Shown piece by piece: positions 6,501-7,955 of a stretch of 7,955 nucleotides of DNA (position 1 is its first letter; every line of letters starts with the position of its first letter). A program made the position numbers and the translations under genes. The notes beneath the pieces were generated by a model that had not been told where the DNA came from, made no database searches, and was given only the letters and a program-made list of their open reading frames with translations. The stretch comes from Bacteroidaceae bacterium (GTDB lineage Bacteria > Bacteroidota > Bacteroidia > Bacteroidales > Bacteroidaceae), in NCBI GenBank assembly GCA_900772575.1, contig CAAHEN010000221.1:1-7955 (forward strand). Reading direction: 5' to 3'.

Positions 6501-7854
6501 CTGGGGCAAGTATCTCGCCGGGCGGCGGGCCACGGCGGCGGAGCGCCGCTCTGAGGCGGCCTACCTGTCGCGCAAGACGCGCCGCGCCCGTGAGGCGGTC
6601 GCCGCCCTCGCCGCGAAGCTCAACCTGGACGGCGTGGAGGTGCTGCTGACGACCGACGGGCTGACGGGGGCGCGTGCGCGGGCCAAGGGGTGGTACGACC
6701 CGTCGACGGGGAAGATCGTGATCGTGCTGCCGAACCACGCTGACGTGGGCGACGTGGTGCGCACGCTGCTCCACGAGGGCGTGGCGCACCATGGGCTTCG
6801 CCAGCTCTTCGGGCGGCGGTTCGACACGTTCCTGGACAATGTGCTCACCCATGCCGCCCCGGATGTCCGGCAGGAGATCGTGTCTCTGGCGGCGCGTCGC
6901 GGGTGGGACTTCCGCACGGCCACGGAGGAGTATCTGGCCGGTCTGGCGGAGGACACGGACTTCGAGCGGGCCGAGCGGCAGGGGTGGTGGCGCCGCATCA
7001 AGGAGTGGTTTCTCGGCATGCTCCGCGACCTTGGCCTTCCGGGCTTCGGCGGCGGCGCGCTGACGGACAATGAGCTGCGCTACGTGCTCTGGCGGAGCTA
7101 CGAGAACCTGCGCGATCCCGGGCGCTACCGCAACGTGTTCGCCGTGGCCGAGGACGTGGCGACGCGGTCGCGCCTCGGTGTGGGCGACTACGCCGCCGGC
7201 GAGGGGGCGCGGGAAAGCCGCGTGGCGGAACCGGCACGGGACATGGCGTCGGTGAACGCGCGGTTCAACGAGGAGCTGGCAAAAGTCTCCGATGAGAATA
7301 TACAAGGGCAAGTATTTGAGCTTGGCCGCCCCTCTTCCATATTGGTAAGCGGAGGCATCGATGACAGACCCATTAAATTGTATGGTAGCAAGATTGCGAA
7401 GAAAATGCGGAAGCACGGGTTCGATCTCTCAGAACTGCGCAATTTGCCGCAAGCCCTGGCTAATCCGATAGCGGTATTCAACAATTATGGCAGAAGCGGG
7501 AATAGGGCCGTCCTTACAGAATTGCATACCGCGCAAGGCAATGTCCTTGTCACAATAGAGATAGGGAAGGGCATGGATGCTGACTTCGATATTGTGAGCA
7601 GCATCTTTGGCAAGGCAGGCAATAGTGTCGTCAACTGGCTAAACAAGGGCTTTGCAACCTATATAAACAAGGAGAAAGCCCTTAATTACTTGCACCTCGC
7701 CGCACCAATCGCGGCAGCCTCAAGCAATCAAGAGCTTTCCTCTGCGGCAAAGGTAGTGGAAAATTTCGAGAACCCGCCTATTGAGAGTGAGAAAAATGAA
7801 AGCGGTGCCGGCGTCCTGTTCCGCTGTAGAGTCCAACAGCAAATGCAAAGTTAG
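1..7854 (+). CDS. Giant polyvalent phage/conjugative-element protein, 5'-partial
   Basis: A single stop-free frame runs from the window edge to TAG at 7852-7854. The GTG at 25 is not a credible start: the upstream codons (RLFTRQAPV) are open and run straight into the first domain. Recognisable modules in order are: DdrB-like ParB (to about residue 170), helical region (to 414), BECR nuclease-like domain A (525-665), LRV-like helical segment (784-917), BECR-type domain B (944-1066), LPD5-like segment (1110-1230), LPD1 zincin (H1625-E-W-W-H1629), LPD3 (1873-2095), HExxxH zincin-like domain (H2250, E2251, H2255) and MuF-C (2413-2584). This architecture is that of polyvalent proteins of phages and ICEs, thought to enter the recipient with the DNA and to contain anti-host and self-processing activities. 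No signal peptide or membrane segment is visible. The last nine residues (CRVQQQMQS) appear to come from an inserted IS, so the protein is probably truncated at its C-terminus. Family call is strong; individual activities are inferred. Confidence 0.93.
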   Translation, partial: RLFTRQAPVRGVAGRETAVKFSQKDLPKGHVVVMEASQLQPSHVQGQRNPMFFIDEAQPKNRTDTVSRYAAQRIAEGIRPEEITGSVTAYTGAPTVNSRGEVIQGNNRADALRFLWESRLPAQQAAYTQYLIDNAERFGIDPGAVRGMRHPVLVNMLDVSDAEAIRLGQMTAQDTESGGVERIRPKNLAQKLGEGMRQFANMLLSSADDEATFGQLVDLNGAGVMKWLNQTGAISGTQYQSAFDRKGNLTPEAKNDLQKVLYQSVFKGGPQQLEELFERLPSKAQRAILATAYRDMDSPSAGKMLHEIQASIVAYSELMRADDFAAARKMENVLWAVESFRRQISLDDRFEPYMPADNFSNFALHLAAMYKASDFSQKTIAATFSQMYDLAQGKVGATLFEEADTREHPLAEVIEKVLGIKYKPAKNGNSNVANGGASVALPNQTGQGGEPRGNEPPSGGEQAPPGAGPSERGGRAADDGAAARSDAALTGNAPAGPDGPARSGEDGRMAGRGLSPDEARRVVAWMEESAAVAPELELTPENWHAEFGDDGRVATPIAEVRMGDNQYLKLARQGRNGKLGMVKPTLERPMVIIEDERPATDGNGERPSAYVFVRAFVKKDGSRYYHFTSVTVSKDGHEVVISNQEKSAKRISTLLRQGKVAWIDKGFSLHPTAQIEEPVPLNETNRPTTPGSQPALLGINSSEPKVPSGNAPASAADTGKTLPGNGNGTATPESAASSAGKDSENGGNAQGKAGISSPAGPERAAGAADTRTGNVKETARGDGVGEAGNPPLLTLLAEAYTSGSEEDAKRAENSIRAYIEGSGDYKAVYATYYRWTENARWYKDVKRRVCEFVASVCKDVIKGRGIDPRALSFFVWARVELAGETKDALTLDVLSADETPEVVSAVIRNPHTPDATLERIEKMYPDDSAGRDAGQELRKRRERETGDIRPVGHGEFGPVYDQFKGRPQEAVTFLLDKKGGEAIGALHHKDVGNIDLVWGEEGTGHSDGFGLAKLAKFHPEVLFSLQDVLNDMVITKRSRNRVQLNSDKYQAAIRLTWDSKKKTWLLTMFEKKNSALDNTTDTGKTLPGNGNDTATPESTVSSAGKVSKNAGNGQGNGVDFIDDYGEVIAGARKDAMRELARALGAVDIEDLMARPIGQVFKKPDYAKMAADGKISRRDALVLETLARSIRPKPRKAMEVERWARDTKALLDLIREYAEGGEEERREIHGGIDGHTGRTGILMHILDGLGFPDAKVVKFSVPEIMPDSQENGHYRVGKRGTRYFEAWGARFGNREEALREALRRVKVGLGYGDVGYTADDFRPTLVPYKIGAENYFEVTREENGKKSLDAAFPSREEAEAYAAQKNGGAGGGVYAVEGYDRDKGRETVMNACAVIDPYAAEALKLDGVPLFARFGDFLEYKAGHMDELSRKANAMLSARYSGTGKTTPGERLKIFGYHNRKTDDYEICVGLDRAYSLGNNGFGNMLTVKTGLRRNEVGPWIEAHREEVAALLAEMGRKAREGQKFIPDRERRGPDYRHGRNVTPEELARTFGFRGVQFGNWASQGDRQAALNNAHDALMDLCHVLGVSPRALSLGGELGIAFGARGSGDANAHYEPDEVVINLTRTRGAGSLAHEWWHALDNYFARRGGKPGDYLTEAGGRRFDNVREEMRQAYDGLSKSVERSAYHGRNRSSGYWGSRSEETARLFAKWVNGELEKEGRSNDFLASRGTPSEDYKRAMYKFMQGLPGDFREGKVPFDDFRQRPEALLGYRDPTTEELAELGPKMRGIFDTVREKEEGGHTVLYRLDTELPPESGEGRLAGLSAMDAVTLDREYMEMPLSEHLNPRKKNVRFRLGDPASTFGARQEAAVESRGTVAPGLNGAEVKVVEVPRHEYKGTAMQAKEQAVSDARGRYLDGNGAPKTQRYDNFGRRFDYTISGNSIAESMNPTAQHKSANLGVHIAVLNHLPEVIGQSVEAEEHPDYAKNAEGRRTTERVNPDVLVHRFYGAVEIDGEIYRVKTTMKESRDSNIGNSQYTYEVTNVEVLTDTGPASTSNGMGSIRSTESVNSHEIVYPLAKLLRGVEKSHDPGKKLLSESADLTDFGRFREKASFADGQRLPIAETSEDGRRAYRVEGLGGTFSSREELLDAFREKYPGYVSALEGGVLTVEPWGKYLAGRRATAAERRSEAAYLSRKTRRAREAVAALAAKLNLDGVEVLLTTDGLTGARARAKGWYDPSTGKIVIVLPNHADVGDVVRTLLHEGVAHHGLRQLFGRRFDTFLDNVLTHAAPDVRQEIVSLAARRGWDFRTATEEYLAGLAEDTDFERAERQGWWRRIKEWFLGMLRDLGLPGFGGGALTDNELRYVLWRSYENLRDPGRYRNVFAVAEDVATRSRLGVGDYAAGEGARESRVAEPARDMASVNARFNEELAKVSDENIQGQVFELGRPSSILVSGGIDDRPIKLYGSKIAKKMRKHGFDLSELRNLPQALANPIAVFNNYGRSGNRAVLTELHTAQGNVLVTIEIGKGMDADFDIVSSIFGKAGNSVVNWLNKGFATYINKEKALNYLHLAAPIAAASSNQELSSAAKVVENFENPPIESEKNESGAGVLFRCRVQQQMQS
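541..1266 (+). other. Helical extension of the DdrB-like module
   Basis: Residues about 173-414 are predicted by eye to be almost wholly alpha-helical, rich in A, L, K, E and Q, with no catalytic signature I recognise. The segment follows the ParB-like domain without a linker and ends at IEKVLGIKYKP, after which the frame becomes low complexity. It probably forms a structural unit with the DdrB-like domain, as in other polyvalent proteins. No independent function is assigned. Confidence 0.5.
1267..1560 (+). other. Disordered inter-domain linker of the giant protein
   Basis: Main-frame residues 415-512 are dominated by G, P, A, S, N, E and R, with runs such as GGEPRGNEPPSGG and no predicted secondary structure until SPDEARRVVAWM. 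It joins the DdrB-like module to the first BECR domain. The first about 200 bases have the codon-position GC order of the overlapping +1 frame rather than of this frame. From about 1470 onward the main frame regains a normal GC-rich third position. Confidence 0.7.
1280..1468 (+). CDS. Possible nested small gene in the +1 frame (62 codons)
   Basis: An ATG at 1280 (alternatives in frame at 1292 and 1301) opens a 62-codon frame ending in TGA at 1466-1468, wholly inside the linker of the giant gene. Its product looks like a compact, charged helical protein: MEALLWLSQIKLAREG near the start, then an R/E-rich helix, RELGRPSVEEELR, and a basic tail. The main frame here gives only a G/P/A/S-rich disordered linker. 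Counting the 55 codons from 1301, GC is about 73%, 51% and 85% at positions 1, 2 and 3 of the small frame, the pattern expected for real coding DNA at this GC. In the main frame the same bases give 85%, 73% and 51%, an abnormal order. No strong Shine-Dalgarno is seen; the preceding 60 bases are AT-rich. It may be a live overprinted gene or the fossil of a gene captured out of frame. I do not recognise the family. Confidence 0.45.
   Translation: METAMSQMEALLWLSQIKLAREGNPEAMSHLRAENRLRRELGRPSVEEELRTMARRRGQTRR
1597..2019 (+). other. BECR-fold (PBECR-type) phage nuclease/toxin-like domain A
   Basis: Residues about 525-665 start with LTPENWHAEFG (530-540) and an EVRMGDNQYLKLA strand, then KLGMVKPTLERPMVIIEDE, SAYVFVRAF, and the core RYYHFTSVTVSKDGHEVV with VISNQEKS (residues 615-639), closing with a GKVAWID strand. 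This arrangement is that of the phage-associated Barnase/EndoU/ColicinE5-D/RelE-like nuclease families, which are metal-independent RNase-type effectors embedded in polyvalent and MuF proteins. Candidate polar catalytic residues are H618, T620, S621 and K626, but I cannot confirm them. The exact PBECR subfamily number is not assigned. The DNA is less GC-rich than the scaffold (row 1921-1980 about 48%). Confidence 0.7.
2149..2256 (+). repeat. Linker repeat, copy 1
   Basis: This 108-base segment aligns without gaps to 3241-3348 with 93 of 108 identical bases by hand count (86%), including a 28-base identical stretch beginning at 2155. It encodes DTGKTLPGNGNGTATPES and a following S/G/N-rich tail in the main frame. 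It lies in the disordered linker downstream of BECR domain A. Confidence 0.9.
2374..2775 (+). other. Helical segment ending in an LRV-like repeat
   Basis: Residues 784-917 form a helical stretch (PLLTLLAEAY, then K/R/Y-rich helices and ALSFFVWARVEL). It ends in LSADETPEVVSAVIRNPHTP followed by DATLERI (residues 886-912). That last part matches the pattern of the leucine-rich variant (LRV) repeat, with A-D near the start of one helix, a V-x-x-A-V helix, then N-P-x-T-P and a final L-x-x-I helix. LRV repeats are alpha/3-10 solenoid units used in binding. Only one clear unit is seen, so it may be a small adaptor capping the following nuclease-like domain rather than a full solenoid. Confidence 0.5.
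2854..3222 (+). other. BECR-type phage nuclease/toxin-like domain B
   Basis: Residues 944-1066 begin GHGEFGPVYDQFKGRPQEAV, then EAIGALHHKDVGNIDLVWG (973-991), TGHSDGFGLAKLAKFHPEVL (995-1014), an NRVQLNSDK strand and AAIRLTWDSKKKTWLLTMF (1043-1061). The GALHH...DLVWG...GxGLAK...H pattern with a terminal T-W-L-L-T strand is a common BECR-type module in phage polyvalent proteins and related toxin-like proteins. Likely functional residues are H979, H980, D987 and H1010 (inference). It is unrelated in sequence to domain A at the level visible here, so the protein carries two distinct nuclease-like effectors. The DNA is AT-richer than the flanks (row 3181-3240 about 40% GC). Confidence 0.72.
3241..3348 (+). 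repeat. Linker repeat, copy 2
   Basis: This is the second copy of the 108-base linker unit at 2149-2256, encoding DTGKTLPGNGNDTATPES and a S/G/N-rich tail in the same frame. It begins seven residues after the end of BECR domain B. The copies are 1,092 bases apart, a multiple of three (364 codons). Confidence 0.9.
3352..3720 (+). other. LPD5-like polyvalent-associated segment
   Basis: Residues 1110-1232 open with VDFIDDYGEVIAGARKDAM. The D-x-G-E-x-I-x-GARKD signature is found at the start of a large polyvalent protein-associated domain that I recall as LPD5. It is followed by KPDYAKMAADGKISRRDAL and a helical RPKPRKAMEVERWARDT stretch, as expected for that family. Its role is unknown. The family name is from memory and should be read as likely, not certain. 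Confidence 0.55.
3721..4620 (+). other. Small alpha/beta units between LPD5-like segment and LPD1
   Basis: Residues 1233-1532 hold two similar small units, HYRVGKRGTRYFEAWGARFG followed by NREEAL (1264-1288) and VPYKIGAENYFEVTRE followed by FPSREEA (1317-1349). These are followed by a helical stretch and then FGYHNRKTDDYEICVGLDRA (1446-1465), with HREEVAALLAEMGRKAREG before LPD1. The last part regularly precedes LPD1 in polyvalent proteins. No catalytic residues are recognised; the segment probably serves as structural or substrate-positioning elements. Confidence 0.4.
4621..5370 (+). other. LPD1 zincin metallopeptidase-like domain
   Basis: Residues about 1533-1782. The hallmark FGFRGVQFGNWAS (1542-1554) is followed by ALNNAHDALMDL, SLGGELGIAFGARG (1595 region), HYEPDEVVINLTRTRGAGSL and then AHEWWHALDNYF, which contains a perfect HExxH zinc site (H1625, E1626, H1629). 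A SEETARLFAKW helix about 60 residues later offers E1692 or E1693 as a third zinc ligand, as in glu-zincins. LPD1 is one of the commonest polyvalent-protein modules. It is plausibly an active peptidase that processes the polyprotein or cleaves host proteins; the target is not visible from sequence. Confidence 0.85.
5535..5543 (+). other. A9 homopolymer tract inside the coding frame
   Basis: Nine consecutive A residues encode part of R-K-K-N (residues 1837-1840), in a region otherwise above 60% GC and exactly between the LPD1 and LPD3 modules. Tracts of this length are prone to replication, transcription or translation slippage. Gain of one A leads to a stop near 5770 and loss of one A to a stop near 5718, so either slip would give a product ending shortly after LPD1. 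Confidence 0.6.
5641..6300 (+). other. LPD3 polyvalent-associated domain
   Basis: Residues about 1873-2092. The segment contains ISGNSIAESMNPTAQHKSAN, HIAVLNHLPEVIGQSVEAEE and the diagnostic VHRFYGAVEIDGEIYRVKTT (1992-2011), followed by YTYEVTNVEVL. The tail AKLLRGVEKSHDPGKKLL resembles the usual C-terminal extension of this domain. LPD3 is a beta-rich module of unknown activity in phage and mobile-element polyvalent proteins. Base composition drops noticeably from about 6060 to 6300 within the module. Confidence 0.72.
6490..7180 (+). other. Second zincin-like peptidase domain with HExxxH motif
   Basis: Residues about 2156-2385. A helical KTRRAREAVAALAAKLN leads to VEVLLTTDG, then GWYDPSTGKIVIVLPNHAD (2222-2240) and VVRTLLHEGVAHHGLRQLFG. 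The zinc-site-like motif is H2250-E2251-G-V-A-H2255, spaced HExxxH rather than HExxH; the same spacing (HE-x-x-G-H type) is typical of this phage family. The helix TEEYLAGLAED (2300-2310) supplies E2301 or E2302 as a likely third ligand. DNA here is the most GC-rich of the window (rows 6421-6480 and 6721-6780 about 68-70%). Probably a protein-processing or effector peptidase, distinct from LPD1. Confidence 0.72.
7261..7776 (+). other. MuF C-terminal-type effector domain
   Basis: Residues about 2413-2584. The order is FELGRPSSIL, a KLYGSKIAKKMRKHGFDLSE helix, NLPQALANPIAVFNNYGRSG (2473-2492), AVLTELHTAQGNVLVTIEIG, DFDIVSSIFGKAGNSVVNWL and YINKEKALNYLH with the closing ENFENPPIES. This matches the MuF-C domain, found at the C-termini of phage MuF-type proteins and in polyvalent proteins and regarded as a toxin/effector module. 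The GC content falls abruptly at about 7285 to 42-50%, suggesting separate acquisition. It is the last intact domain before the IS. Confidence 0.8.
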
Positions 7855-7955
7855 GGAAAGTTCTGGTAGAACCTGTCCTTAGGCGTGTCGAAGTTGATTT
7901 TCTCCCTGGGCCTTCTGTTGAGTTTGTACTGTATAGCCTTAATCCTACGGTCAGA
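7825..7955 (-). mobile_element. IS30-family insertion sequence, end visible, right part missing
   Basis: The recognisable frame of the giant gene ends in GVLFR (codon for R at 7822-7824) and then becomes an unrelated CRVQQQMQS tail. Meanwhile the opposite strand from 7955 back to 7851 encodes a transposase C-terminus. The 27 bases 7825-7851 between them (starting tgtagagtcc) are the likely terminal inverted repeat. The exact boundary and the target duplication cannot be fixed without the other end of the element. Confidence 0.6.
7851..7955 (-). CDS. IS30-family transposase, C-terminal 34 residues only
   Basis: On the reverse strand the 34 codons from 7955 down to 7854 are open and followed by TAA at 7853-7851. 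The deduced end contains IKAIQYKLNRRPREKINF, then DTPKDRFYQNFP. The pattern of a helix, then LN-x-RPR-x-x-x-x-F-x-TP and a final F is the hallmark C-terminus of IS30-family DDE transposases, with the flavour of Bacteroidota elements. The catalytic DDE core lies beyond the window. Its stop codon overlaps the stop of the giant gene on the bases TTAG (7851-7854), so the two genes converge with a four-base overlap and no visible terminator between them. Confidence 0.8.
   Translation of the reverse strand, partial: SDRRIKAIQYKLNRRPREKINFDTPKDRFYQNFP

Noticed and set aside
7855..7955. Search for a rho-independent terminator after the giant gene
   Set aside because: No GC-rich hairpin followed by a T run is seen; the sequence is fully accounted for as transposase coding sequence on the other strand.

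Overview
The window is almost entirely one giant open reading frame on the + strand. It is already open at base 1 (no in-frame stop or plausible start precedes it) and ends at a TAG at 7852-7854, so at least 2,617 codons are visible and the true N-terminus lies upstream. It is a 'polyvalent protein': a very long multidomain protein of phages and integrative/conjugative elements, thought to be delivered with the DNA and then to act on the new host. The remaining ~100 bases hold the 3' end of an IS30-family transposase gene on the - strand, running off the right edge.

Residue numbers below count the GTG at 25-27 as residue 1. Domain order: DdrB-like ParB-superfamily domain and helical extension (1-1266); disordered linker overlapping a second reading frame (1267-1560); first BECR-fold (Barnase/EndoU/ColicinE5-D/RelE) nuclease-like domain (1597-2019); linker with repeat copy 1; helical segment ending in an LRV-like repeat (2374-2775); second BECR-type domain (2854-3222); linker with repeat copy 2; LPD5-like segment and small alpha/beta units (3352-4620); LPD1 zincin with HEWWH (4621-5370); LPD3 (5641-6300); a second zincin-like domain with a HExxxH variant (6490-7180); and a MuF C-terminal-type domain (7261-7776). 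The likely logic is an N-terminal DNA-associated module, several separable effector (nuclease/toxin-type) modules, and embedded peptidases that could release them.

The most interesting points are these. (1) A 62-codon alternative-frame ORF at 1280-1468 has a much more gene-like codon-position GC pattern than the main frame there. (2) An 86% identical 108-bp DNA repeat follows each BECR domain, spaced by exactly 364 codons, so recombination would delete or exchange an effector cassette in frame. (3) An IS30 element has apparently cut the gene off just after the MuF-C domain; the two stop codons overlap on the bases TTAG. (4) GC content is strongly mosaic: the scaffold and peptidase parts reach about 70%, while effector modules fall to about 40-50%. 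(5) Short hydrophobic-F/Y-R motifs sit at module junctions.

The likely host is a moderately GC-rich gut-type bacterium, perhaps Bacteroidota, judging from the flavour of the polyvalent modules and the IS30 tail. That assignment is an inference with modest confidence. No tRNA, rRNA, CRISPR array, or clear promoter or terminator was seen.
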